A stretch of 64,000 nucleotides of DNA from NCBI GenBank assembly GCA_018389105.1, contig JACATO010000647.1, forward strand, positions 428,001 through 492,000. The letters run 5' to 3'. Under the pieces are notes generated by a model, which saw nothing but the letters and a program-made list of their open reading frames with translations, searched no databases and was not told the origin of the DNA. This stretch comes from Nautilus pompilius. Lineage: Eukaryota; Mollusca; Cephalopoda; Nautilida; Nautilidae. Shown one piece after another: positions 36,598 to 46,849 of the stretch; position 1 is the stretch's first letter, and each line of letters opens with the position of its first letter. The position numbers and the translations under genes are program-made.

Positions 36598-38330
36598 CCG
36601 TAAATTCCGGCATATAAGTTGACGTGGCGTCTAAGTGAGGTTATAAGTTTGGCCTAAAAATCCTGATTTTGAGATGTACCTGCCGTATAAGTCGACCCCC
36701 TTCTCTGGCTCAAATCACCTGGTCGGAATATTTCAATAATCAACTGCGTCATTTTCGCTGACTCATTCTTGCGCTTCGCCGCGCTTTCACTCACGTGATG
36801 TTCACGCTGACTTATTCGTTTCACCAGCATAACATGCTTGCTTGACAAATAAGGCTTTCACTAGAAGTGGTGTCACGTTTTATGCACTTTACGGTTCCTG
36901 TCTAGATTATTTATTGATTTATTGATTTATTGTCTAGAAATTTATTGATTTTCTTTTATCCGGTGTGTCTAACCTTGCTACGCTTAGCTAGGAAATTTCA
37001 ATTTACAAATTTCAGTGACAAATTTTCAAATAATTATAAATTGTTGAACAAGCAAGATGTCCGGTCAACCACGAAGAAGGATGAAATATGATGCAGCATT
37101 CAAGATAAAAGTCGTTCAAGCAGCCAAAGACAGTAACAACAGCGCAACAGCTCGGCATTATTGCATAAGTGAAAAATTGGTCAGAGATTGGAGGAAGGCA
37201 GAAAACGGTATCAAAGAAATGGCTTCAACCAAATGTGTGAATCGTGGTCAAAATCAAGAAAAATGGCCACGATTAGAGAAGGAAATAGCGACATGGGTAT
37301 TATCTGAACGTCCCCTTATCCGACTGAAAGCTTTACAATGGGCAGCTAAGAATAAAGAAGACAGCATGGATTTCAAGGCAACAGTCAGTTGGTGTACCCG
37401 TTTTATGCCTCGTCATGATCTGGTCATTCGTCAAAAGAAAAAAATTTCCCCAAAGGTACCGAAAGATTTGGAGCACAAGATCACGCAATTCCAGACCTTC
37501 GTCATCAATCAAAGAAAACGAAATGAATATGATATGGCTCACATTGGAAATATGGACGAAACGCCCATGTTTTTTGATGTCGTCGGCAACACTACAATTA
37601 ACAAAAAAGGAGAGAAGACAGTTCTGGTGAAGACCACAGGGCACGAAAAGCAACACTTCACCGTCGTATTGGCATGCCTCGCCGATGGAACGAAACTGCC
37701 ACCTATGATAATATTTAAAAGAAAAACGATGCCAAAAGACAAGTTTCCGCCGGGAGTCGTGATTCATGTACAAGAAAAAGGATGGATAGACGATAGTGGA
37801 TGTGTCAAATGGATTAACGAAGTGTGGGCCTGTCGGCCAGGCGCCATGCTTAAACCCAAATTGTTGTTAGTGTGGGACATGTTCAAGTCACATTTAACGG
37901 ATACTACGAAAAAAGCATTAAAATCGAAAAAAAACAGATATGGCGGTGATTCCAAGTGGATTAACATCTGTACTGCAACCTTTGGATGTATCGTTAAATA
38001 AACCATTTAAGGATTCTATGCGCACCAAGTGGAATGAGTGGATGGCATCGGGTCAAAAAACACACTGCCGCCGGGAATGTGTGTGCTGCATCTTTGCCTA
38101 CAGTGTGTCAGTGGGTAAGGGATTCCTGGGACTCTATTGATCGAAAAATCATTGTCAAATCATTCAAAAAATGCTCAATTACCAATGCGATGGACGGTAC
38201 GGAGGATGATATGTTATGGGAAGAGGATGACGATATTCCCTCATCATCAGTGGAGCATGACATTATTCCAGAAGAGGATCCTTACGATGACCATTTGAAT
38301 GATGAGGAATGGGACTTTGTGTTTGGCTTG
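36598..38330 (+). mobile_element. Pogo-like element inserted in the LINE, right end missing
   Basis: The left end starts right after TA (36596-36597) with CCGTAAATTCCGGCATATAA, a TIR of a common pogo/Tigger family. The transposase follows. The right TIR is absent: the pogo reading frame ends in EEWDFVFGL at about 38330 where the LINE frame resumes with GLCVWLGGTQKP, the two sharing the words GGACTTTGTGT. About 16 LINE codons are missing at this junction. Confidence 0.8.
37057..38330 (+). pseudogene. Pogo-type transposase, one or two frameshifts
   Basis: The N-terminal helix-turn-helix reads YDAAFKIKVVQAAKDSNN and SEKLVRDWRK, followed by a CENP-B-type second domain. The DDE core shows HIGNMDETPMFFD (first Asp), LLVWDMFKSHLTD (second Asp) and, after a frameshift at about 37940, LTSVLQPLDVSLNKPFKD (third Asp). 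A second shift near 38060 joins AAGNVCAASLPTVCQWVRD and an acidic C-terminal tail (DGTEDDMLWEEDDD). All three catalytic Asp residues are kept, so the element died recently. It resembles the transposase domain of POGK. Confidence 0.9.
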
Positions 38331-38971
38331 GGGGCACCCAAAAGCCTCTCCGCCGATACAACATCCAAAGGGTGGAAGACAAGATAAAACTGCTAGGCAT
38401 CTTCTTTCCTACTAAAAACAGCACTAACACCCAACAAGATAATTGGCACCCTGCAATTAACAAAATTAAAACTATACTAACTGCATGGTCTTCCCTTAAC
38501 CTATCCTTTTTTTTTTTTTTTTTTACCAAAACTGAACTAATTAACACCTTATTTAGCCCCTAAAATTTATTACAAATCCAAAATTATAGGACTACCAGGT
38601 TGGGTGTGTTCCTCCATAGACGCCGAGTTCGATCAATTTCTTTGTCAGGGACGCAAACACCTGGCCAATAAACAAATAACACAGTACAACAATTTTCTTT
38701 TACACATGATGTAATGCATGTTTCCAAACTAAAATTTTACGAGGATTACGAAAATGCATTTATTTTTATACATTTAATGGGTAGTTTTTGTGTAAATTTA
38801 AGATTTTGATTATTACTGATTCAAAATCAAATCACCATTAATTACAGACTTACATTTGAGCTTATTATAATTATAAGATTACTACTCACTTATCTAACTC
38901 TATATTGTTTCTTTTTAGATAAGAATAAATGATACAATTGCAACTTAAACTTCTGGTTGCTGCTGTAAGAA

Positions 38972-40520
38972 TGACAAGAATAATTTTTGTTACATCTGCA
39001 GTGAATATGTTGCTAAAAAGAAGTGGCGTGTAATAAATAAGCATATTATAAATCTCTATACAGCCTATTTTGATACGAAAGTGGATTCGGCGAGTTGGGC
39101 ACCGCTGGCTACTCTATGCCATTCAGTATTCCCATGATTTGGCAAGAACCACAAAACCACATTGATGATTGCTATTTTTGTTGTACTAATGTCTCTCTCA
39201 CTGTAATTAGAACTGGAAATATATATTATCCCAATCTTTGGTCAGCTTCTCGGCCAGTACAACATTCACATTCGATTCCAGTGCCCAAGAAACCTGATTT
39301 CTTGCCTGAAGACAAAGATACTGATTCTGAAGACACCGAAAATGAAAGCAGCACTATGAACAAAGATCCCAAATTCATTGCATCAGCATCAGAATTAGGT
39401 GAGAGACCACAACTTTTTACACAGAATGACATAAGTGATTTGATACGAGATCTTAAATTAAGTAAAAAACAGAGTGAAATTCTGGCATCAAGACTTAAGG
39501 AGAAAAACGTACTTGAAAAAGGTGTTAAAATAACATTTTATCGCAAACATTCACAAAATTTAGAGTCTTTTTTTAAAAATGGAGTATGACCTCTGTTTTT
39601 GCTATAACATCAAAGGCCTATTTCATTTTTTTGAATCGGAACATGATCCTTCTGAACGGTGCCTTTTTATTGATGCCTCAAAGTACAGTCTGAAGGCTGT
39701 ATTACTGCATAATGGAAATCAATTACCATCTGTTCCTGTTGCGGATTCCGTGGTACTAAGAGAAACATACAACAATCTAAAGGATATTCTAAATGCTCTT
39801 CAGTACAATAAACATCAGTGGGTAAATTGTGCAGATCTAAAAGTTATTGCAATGTTAACTGAACTACAAACTGGATATACAAAATTTTGCTGTTTTTTTT
39901 GTGCCTTTGGGATTCACGGGCAAAAGACAGCCACTACAAAGTCAAAGGCTGGCCTAAACACAAGGAATTAACAGTGGGGCTCAAGAATATTGCCAATTCC
40001 CCACTGGTGCCATCAAATAAGATTCTTCTGCCACCCCTTCACATTAAATTAGGAGTTATAAAGCAGTTTGTGAAGGCACTTGATAAAGACTGTGAGGCAA
40101 AGAACTTTCTAAAGGCAAAATTTCCAAAACTTAGCACTGCCAAAATTACAGAAGGCATATTTGTTGGACCACAGGTACAGTTGTTAAATGATCAAAGCTT
40201 CGAAAAACATTCTGACCCCTGTCCAAAAAGCAGCATGGTGCTCTTTTCGAAATGTTGTCAGTGGCTTTCTTGGGAGACACAAAGCTTCAAATTTTGAATT
40301 TCTGGTCAAAGATCTAATTAAAAACTTTGAAAAACTTGGCTGTAATATGTCTGATGTATCTGATGAACACGGAGAGAGATTTCATCAGGAAATTAGTGAT
40401 ATGTAAGCACGGTATAAAGGAAAGCCTTCGCCAGCATTACTTGCTGACTACTGTTGGTGTCTAGTGCATGATACCAAGTTTGTCTCCCATAAAAGATCCT
40501 GCATGGCCAAACACTTTTAA
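38972..40520 (+). pseudogene. Transposase-like pseudogene of the CACTG/TAA family (outer copy)
   Basis: Collinear with the inner copy: FCYICSEYVAKKKW (about 38975), FSIPMIWQEPQNHIDDCYFC, DLIRDLKLSKKQSEILASRL, ERCLFIDASKYSLKAVLLHN, CADLKVIAMLTELQTGYTKF then CCFFC, LPPLHIKLGVIKQFVKALDK, EGIFVGPQ, and VSDEHGERFHQEISDM, ending LLADYCWCLVHD near 40480. It keeps the FVKAL segment that the inner copy has lost. Shifts occur at about 39590, 39890 and 40250 and a stop follows SDM. I do not recognise a named superfamily; the conserved Asp/Glu residues suggest a DDE/D nuclease. Confidence 0.75.
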
Positions 40521-40643
40521 AGTTTAACCTAATACACTTTTTAACCATTGCCTCTTTGTTTTGATTGTCTAAAAAAATATAAAAATATAATTATAAAAAT
40601 GTCTAAAAAACAATAAAAATGTAATTTTGTATCAATTGAATAA

Positions 40644-43015
40644 CACTGGTCAACAAGTATTTTTCATCTAGCATATGTCAAGGTGCACTTAGTGTAGTTT
40701 TTAATGCTGATTTCAAATATACAAGTAGTTTTTTGACATCACGTACAGTTTTCAAGATGAGAAAGTTTTTTGGTTTTAGCTCATGCATTGTATAGAAATT
40801 CCAATTAACGACGTGTATGCATGTATTTCATTTACATCATGGAAACATACCTTTAAAATAAACTACATTATTCATTGCTGCATAGTTCAGATGCAATATT
40901 CCGTCATCTTAAATTAACCAATCAGGTTTTGTCTGATGAAATAGGTATTTCAACGTCTCAAATTGTCCAGTCATAATTAGTCTGATGAAATATTTCATCA
41001 TCTCAAATTCAATATAAGTATAACCGTTTGTATCTATTTCCTTACTTGTTTTACAGTGTTAACAATGTCAAGACAGTGTAGAAATCCTCCTGATGTGTTT
41101 TGTTATGTCTGTGGACAATTTATTGTGAAAGCTCAAAAACGTACAATAACACCAGAGATCAAGAAGATTTATAAGCTATACTTTGACTGTCCTCTTGGAG
41201 ATCAGGACAAGTTATGGGCACCACATTTTATCTGCTCAGCTTGCTCAAATGGCTTACGTGACTGGTTCAATAAGAGGAAGAAGTCCATGCCTTTTGCCAT
41301 TCCAATGATATGGAGGGAGCCGAAAGACCATTTTAATGACTGTTATTTTTGCAAAGTAAATGTTACAGGATTTTCTATGAAGAATAAACACAAAATTGTG
41401 TATCCCAATTTGGATTCTGCAATGAGACCTGTGCCTCACAATGGAAGTCTGCCAATTCCAGTTACACCAGATGATGGTATTGAAACATCAGATGATGCTG
41501 ACTGTCACGATAGTGCTGCTGAGGAAGATTACGTGGCTGATGACGATAGCTTTGAACCTCAGAAATTTTCCCAAGCTAAACTGAACAACCTTGTCAGAGA
41601 CCTATCCCTCTCAAAAGATAAAGCAGAACTGTTGGCATCAAGACGAAGGAGAAGTATCTGCTAGAGCACGGTGTTCATATAACTTATTTTCGGCAGAGAA
41701 ATGTGGTTCAACAAACGTGTTTTTCTGTTGAAGGCCCGCTTTGCTTTTGCAGTAACATCGATGGACTTTTCGAATGTTTATCACAAAATCATGATCCTGC
41801 AGAGTGGTGTTTGTTTATTGACTCTTCAAAACGAAATTTAAAAGCTGTACTTCTCCAAAATGGTAATTTGAACCCCCCCATTCCTATTGCACACTCTGTT
41901 CATCTTCATGAATCATATGAGAATATGGAAATTTTACTTCATGCCATTGCCTATGAAAGATACTCATGGAAAATGTGTGGAGATTTAAAAGTCATTGGAA
42001 TGTTAATGGGAATTCAGTCAGGTTTCACAAAATACTGTTGTTTCTTGTGTCTACGGGATAGTCGGGCAACTGACAGACATTATTCGGAATCAAACTGGCA
42101 GACAAGAACATCATACCAGCCAGGGCTGTCTAGCATCAAGAATACACCTCTTGTAGATCCATGTAATATCCTATTGCCTCCTTTGCACATAAAGCTTGGA
42201 CTGATGAAACACTAGGGAAGAGAAATGCCAGAGGGTTTGAGTATATTGTAGAAAAGTTTCCCAAAATCACACAGGCGAAGTTGAAAGAGGGCATCTTTGT
42301 TGGACCACAAATTAGAGAAGTACTCAAAGATGTCAACTTCAAGACAATACTGGATGAACTGGAACTGCCTGCCTGGAATGCTTTCAATTGGATCTGTGAG
42401 AATTTCTTGGGCAACAAGAAGGCAATGGAATACGAGTATGGCATCAAGAATCTTCTGAAATGTTACTCAGCAATGGGTTGTCGCATGTCACTGAAAGTTC
42501 ACTTCTTGGACTCCCATCTGGATTTCTTCACAGATAACCTTGGAGCAGTGTCTGATGAACATGGTGAAAGATTTCACCAGGACATTAGTGCTATGGAGAA
42601 ACGGTACCAAGGCTTCTGGAATGACAGTATGCTGGCTGACTACTGCTGGACACTTTACCGTGATCAACCAGATCAGGAACACCGCAGGAAATCCAAATCA
42701 CAATGTTTCTAACTCTGCTGTTCTAACTTTGTCTGTTTTGTCTGACCCATTTTTTGTGTATTCACTCTTTGTAGAATGATAGTGATGATTTTTAACTCAA
42801 TAAACTCATTTACTTTCTAAAAATAATATGTCCTTATTTATTACGTTAATGATTTCATATATACAAATATGTAAATATTTGCATGTATCTACTGAAAAAC
42901 TGATATGTGCTGCATACAAATGGAGTGAAATTTTGAAATCAGCATGAAAAATTAGTCTAAAAAAGTTGGTTTGCATTCATAATGAGTATAATACATTTAA
43001 TTTTGTTGACCAGTG
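40644..43015 (+). mobile_element. Inner CACTG-TIR element with TAA target duplication
   Basis: The first 13 bases, CACTGGTCAACAA, are exactly inverted at the right end. Direct TAA repeats flank it at 40641-40643 and 43016-43018. Length is 2372 bases. It lies in the 3' non-coding part of the outer element, so a member of the family hit another member. Confidence 0.85.
41056..42712 (+). pseudogene. Transposase-like gene of the CACTG/TAA family (inner copy), lightly damaged
   Basis: Three C-x2-C pairs (C16/C19, C60/C63, C96/C99) make a likely zinc-binding N-terminus: FCYVCGQF, FICSACSNG, DCYFCKV. Then come an acidic linker, FSQAKLNNLVRDLSLSKDKA, CLFIDSSKRNLKAVLLQNGN (first conserved Asp), CGDLKVIGMLMGIQSGFTKY (second), a YCCFLC-x-DSRA motif, LPPLHIKLGLMK, EGIFVGPQ, KVHFLDSHLDFF and VSDEHGERFHQDI (conserved D/E cluster), MEKRYQGFW and MLADYCWTLYRD. 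There is a one-base shift at about 41643 and a short deletion at about 42212 that removes the segment matching FVKALDK of the outer copy. Role inferred from position inside TIRs. Confidence 0.75.
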
Positions 43016-43428
43016 TAATAAATCATATAATTTTTTTGTATCATTTTATGATCAAATTGTATAAAAAGTCTTTTCATTTTCTTTTCCATTTCATTTCATT
43101 TCTTTTAAACTTAAATTTAAATTTAAAAAAGAAACTACATATTGAATCCAAAAGGGAATGCCGAATTCAAATTTGGCACCCAAAAATTAATAAAATACAC
43201 ATTTAACATTCTATGTAAAAGAAAATTCATCAAATTTTGTTGGACAGTGTAATTAGACTCCCTCGGAACCAAGGTGTTTTGAATCTCATAAACCTAGAGA
43301 GCAAAATAGGTGCTCAACAAATATTAAATATAAGAGATATCATAAGAACCGTAGACAATAGACCAAAATGGAAAAATCTTTTCCTCAACCGTTTAGCAAA
43401 AGCATATGACACCCTTGACGGTGTGCAT

Positions 43429-45785
43429 TAGGGTGTTGATTGTTTGTGGCTTTTTCAGAAATTCATGAAGGCCAGTGTATGAAAGGATGAGTCTTTAGGT
43501 AAAAGTCATGGAAATAACTTTCATTTTTATTATTTTTACGAAAAACTCCCCCACCACTGCAACTTTTATATTTGCATCTGTTTACATTTTCAGATATCAC
43601 TTATTCATTTGTGCAATTATCTCGACAAGTTTACATACTTTATGATGTCTTATAAACGCAGCAAAAAAGAAATTGACAAAAGTGGAGTGATATGGAGCAA
43701 GAATTTAATCCATTACAAAAAGAGCTGCTCTTCCAGAAAAGGCTTAAAAATTATTAGTAAAGCCTTGCATGAATATGTGCGAATGCCAACACAAGCCATG
43801 ATTATTGGCAGATACAAATATCTTGCTGAGCAAAAGAAGGAGAGAAGGAAGCGAGTTGATATTATTTCAGAAGAACTGGTGACTCTTTGGTCAAAATTGA
43901 ACTTTCCATGTATCACAAAGAAATCAGTAAGGAGGAAAATTGAGAATCTGCTTGTAAAGCATGACAAGCACTTAAAAAAACCAAAAGCCAATGATAAAGA
44001 ATTTTTTGCTGGAGTTTTTGACCTCACCAAAGCAGATGGTATATGGCTGAGTGCTGAGGACAAGAAATTACATCAACTACAAGTAAAGTCTAAGGGGGCT
44101 ATTGGTTATGTCACTGAGAAGACTGGGTCCATCCATCCAAGCAAGATGGCTTTGCTAAAATCTCAGGCAAATGAAGTGGGAGCCTTAACATTAGCAGCAA
44201 CATCATCATCAGTATTGAGTTCTTCCTCCAGTGGCCAGGAAAGTGATGCTACTGACACCACTGCTGAGGATCAACCACCAAGAGAAGAAGAATGGGAATT
44301 GTCACCACAAAAGAATAAGCGAAGATATGAATCTGCCAGAACTGCTGCAAGCTTATCACGAAAACAAAATATTTCTCTGAGAAAATCTGCTAATTTGTGT
44401 CGACAGCTGTCAGATGAGGGCTACAAGATGCCAACTCCATCATATGCTGCTGTTTATAGAGAGAGAAAAAGACAAATGTTGCAGACCCAGAAAAAGTACA
44501 AAGAGACCCTGAAGAATGAAGATTGGGTGTTGCACTTTGATGGAAAGAAGATAGGCGAAAAAGAACTCCAAGTTGTTTTGCTCAAGAATGCTGAAAAAGA
44601 AATCCGGTTGAAGGTAATGCAATTGCATGATGGCAAAGCAATAAGCATCTACAATGGTCTTGTTGAAGTTCTTGATGAGTTTCAACTTTGGCCAAGAATT
44701 CTGATGATAATAACGGACACTACGGCTGTGAACACTGGAAGACTTGGTGGTGTGGTAAAGCGGTTAGGACAGGAATTCACAAGAAGAGGGCTTCCTTTAC
44801 CACAATATGTTGGTTGTCAGCACCACATACTGGACACAATTCTCAAGCACCTCATGAATGACAAGCTTCCTGGGAGAACTACTTCATCTGAAATATCTTA
44901 TGAATTTGCTGATCATCTAATTCGGAACTACAATGAGCTCCGCCAAAATTTTCTTCAGAGTGAAGAACTGTTGAAAGTGAAGGACCTCAAGTGGAGCGAT
45001 GATATGCAATATCTCTATGAACTGTGCTGTTACTACAAGTACTATTGTAAGAACAGAGCTTTTCCCTTCATAAAATTTAAAAAACTACCTGCGATGAGCA
45101 ATGCTAGATGGAATTCACGGGGCATTCTTGCTCTTTTGTCTTTCATTCTTTTGCCTGAGTATAGAGAGCAGCTCAAAGCAATCTGTGATTTCCTGTCTGG
45201 CGTGTGGATGGATATATGGTTTTCAGCTCATCAATTCTGTGAGGAAGATGCTGCCAAGGTTACGGATGCAGTAAAAGCATTAAACTGCCAAAAAGCTTTA
45301 AACAGTTTGAATAATTTCTGGAGCCGTCAGGCCTCAGTGATTCCAGGTGTTCAACGATCAAATATCTGTGCTGAACGAGCTATAAGTTACTTAAAAGAGA
45401 TCACGTCTACTTGCAAGTCCATTGACAGTCTCAATTTACGATTTCTTGATTCTAATTCTAATTGATGTGTACTTTTTGCGTACTCTCTAATTGCATTTGT
45501 ATTCCTGTAGTTGTTATTTCATGATTACCAGTGGAATAAAACAATTTCTTACCATATTTTATTTTATTATAAAAGACTTATTCATACAATAGTTGTAGAC
45601 AACATACGTCTTTTCATTATAAATATATTATCTGAATTGTTTTTGATATGCTGACTTTCATTTACTTTTGGTGGGGGACATTTTTCCAAAAAATATATTA
45701 ATGAGACTTGTTTTTATTCATTTTACCCCAAAACTCATCCTGTAGGACCATGGCCATAACATGTCATGACAGAATCAACACCCTA
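43429..45785 (+). mobile_element. Complete hAT-like element, unusual transposase lineage (copy 1)
   Basis: TIRs: TAGGGTGTTGATT at the left, exactly inverted at the right end (AATCAACACCCTA). A perfect 8-base direct repeat GTGTGCAT flanks it at 43421-43428 and 45786-45793. Removing the element and one repeat restores the LINE frame (LDGVH then VLTDKLKLYRAQ). Length 2357 bases. The internal ORF is uninterrupted. Confidence 0.95.
43609..45465 (+). CDS. Intact transposase of the hAT-like lineage, copy 1
   Basis: 618 codons; the likely start is Met13 (43645, MSYKRSKKEID), because a splice acceptor TTTACATTTTCAG ends at 43593 just upstream. Residues 80-125 are basic; 135-160 contain FDLTKADGIWLSAEDKKL, shared with copy 3. 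A Ser-rich acidic linker covers 198-232. The nuclease core can be traced: HFDGK with Asp311, IITDTTAVNTG with Asp370, GCQHHILD with C403/H405/H406, NARWNSRG with R500-W501, and NICAERAI with Glu589. The order D, D, Cys-His, RW, E is that of hAT transposases, with a helical insertion between the second Asp and the Glu, but there is no BED finger and no typical C-terminal dimerisation block. Family assignment rests on this order plus the 8-base TSD. Confidence 0.85.
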   Translation: MCNYLDKFTYFMMSYKRSKKEIDKSGVIWSKNLIHYKKSCSSRKGLKIISKALHEYVRMPTQAMIIGRYKYLAEQKKERRKRVDIISEELVTLWSKLNFPCITKKSVRRKIENLLVKHDKHLKKPKANDKEFFAGVFDLTKADGIWLSAEDKKLHQLQVKSKGAIGYVTEKTGSIHPSKMALLKSQANEVGALTLAATSSSVLSSSSSGQESDATDTTAEDQPPREEEWELSPQKNKRRYESARTAASLSRKQNISLRKSANLCRQLSDEGYKMPTPSYAAVYRERKRQMLQTQKKYKETLKNEDWVLHFDGKKIGEKELQVVLLKNAEKEIRLKVMQLHDGKAISIYNGLVEVLDEFQLWPRILMIITDTTAVNTGRLGGVVKRLGQEFTRRGLPLPQYVGCQHHILDTILKHLMNDKLPGRTTSSEISYEFADHLIRNYNELRQNFLQSEELLKVKDLKWSDDMQYLYELCCYYKYYCKNRAFPFIKFKKLPAMSNARWNSRGILALLSFILLPEYREQLKAICDFLSGVWMDIWFSAHQFCEEDAAKVTDAVKALNCQKALNSLNNFWSRQASVIPGVQRSNICAERAISYLKEITSTCKSIDSLNLRFLDSNSN

Positions 45786-46849
45786 GTGTGCATGTTCTTA
45801 CTGATAAACTAAAACTATATAGAGCACAAAAAAACTTACTAACCGACTACCATATAACCTCTTTACAAAACTGATTAGTTGCAACATTAACATAGAAACA
45901 AACAACCAAATAAACTTAGGTTCTAACAAAATTGATCTAGACAAATTATCCCAACGAGACATCTACCTCTTCCTGTCGTCACGACCTATCAAGGAACCAG
46001 ACTATAAGAAGTGGTGGGAAGATACACTAAATTCAAGAGCACTTCCATGGGATAGGATCTGGAAAAGTTCCACTAATCACCTCATGGATGGATACTCCTC
46101 TAGACATTCACTGGAAAATTCTTAGAAACATACTCCCTACAAGGGAAAACAAACATAAATGGAAATTTATTAATTCTCCAAAATGTCTTAGATATAATGA
46201 CAAGGACGAAACGGTATTACACTGTATATTCACATGTCCGCTGAATATAGAACTGTGGTGCCTAGTCCGCGACCTGGTTTTCAAAATTAAAAGCCCCCAG
46301 GACAAACTTAGTTTGTTCTGGCGCATCTTTGGATTCATCCCTCGAACTAAAAAGGACTGGTTTTCGAACTTCTTGGTATTCACTGCGCAGCGGATAGTTT
46401 GGGGTAGCCGAAAGGCTTTAGAGAGCAGCCAACTCACGTCAACCAAAAGATTATTCCAAAACCACTTAACGCTTTGCTTATGACAAAAATATGCAGCCAA
46501 GAAATCCAGTGCTAATGAGATAGCAATTTATTCAGCCACCTGGCTAATAAACAACGCCCTCGGCACCATAAACCCAAACCACATCCTCAAACCCGGCTAC
46601 CCACAACAAACCTACACTCTAGACCAGCCCCCCCCCCGAGTCACATCCAACCTTTTTTCCCCTTTGTTTTGTGTATATTCCTTCCCCTTAACTAACTTTT
46701 CCTTTCAGCATATAGCAACTCCACCAGAATGCCAGATAAACAAGATCCAGGAGGCAAGTCCTTCACAGAAGGAATCACCAAACAATAAAAGGCCACGCCT
46801 TCCCAATTAGCAGTTCCTGTCTTTAAGGGTACCACAAAAGCGTAGAGCT

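Larger units (their letters stand above)
38680..43249 (+). mobile_element. Outer CAC(A/T)G-TIR element with TAA target duplication
   Basis: The left end CACAGTACAACAATTTTCTT and the right end (inverse reading CACTGTCCAACAAAATTT) form diverged TIRs; both also share the word ATTTTCTTTTACA slightly inward. Direct TAA repeats flank it at 38677-38679 and 43250-43252. Removing the element with one TAA joins the LINE in frame (KQI then IRLPRNQG). It carries a transposase-like pseudogene at 38.97-40.52 kb and a second, related element at 40644..43015. Confidence 0.8.
35773..46660 (+). mobile_element. Tx1-like (L1 group) LINE, 3' part, cut into four pieces by younger insertions
   Basis: ORF2 pieces lie at 35775..36595, about 38322..38679, 43250..43428 and 45794..46483. 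Reverse transcriptase motifs are clear: ENWRPISLQNSDYKIIAKAL, ALDQKKAFDRVDW (motif A), GIRQGCPLHAMLY (motif B) and QQYADDTTLLM (motif C). After the third gap the C-terminal region continues with TLCCIF-type zinc-knuckle sequence HCIFTCPLNIELW and VRDLVFKIKSPQDKLSLFW. Reading across 38679/43252 and 43428/45794 restores an open frame. A few shifts are present. The 5' part (endonuclease, ORF1) is absent here; the piece starts at a hAT terminus. I assign Tx1-like rather than standard L1 from the C-terminal domain and from the matching 5' half at 48.8-50.9 kb. Confidence 0.85.
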
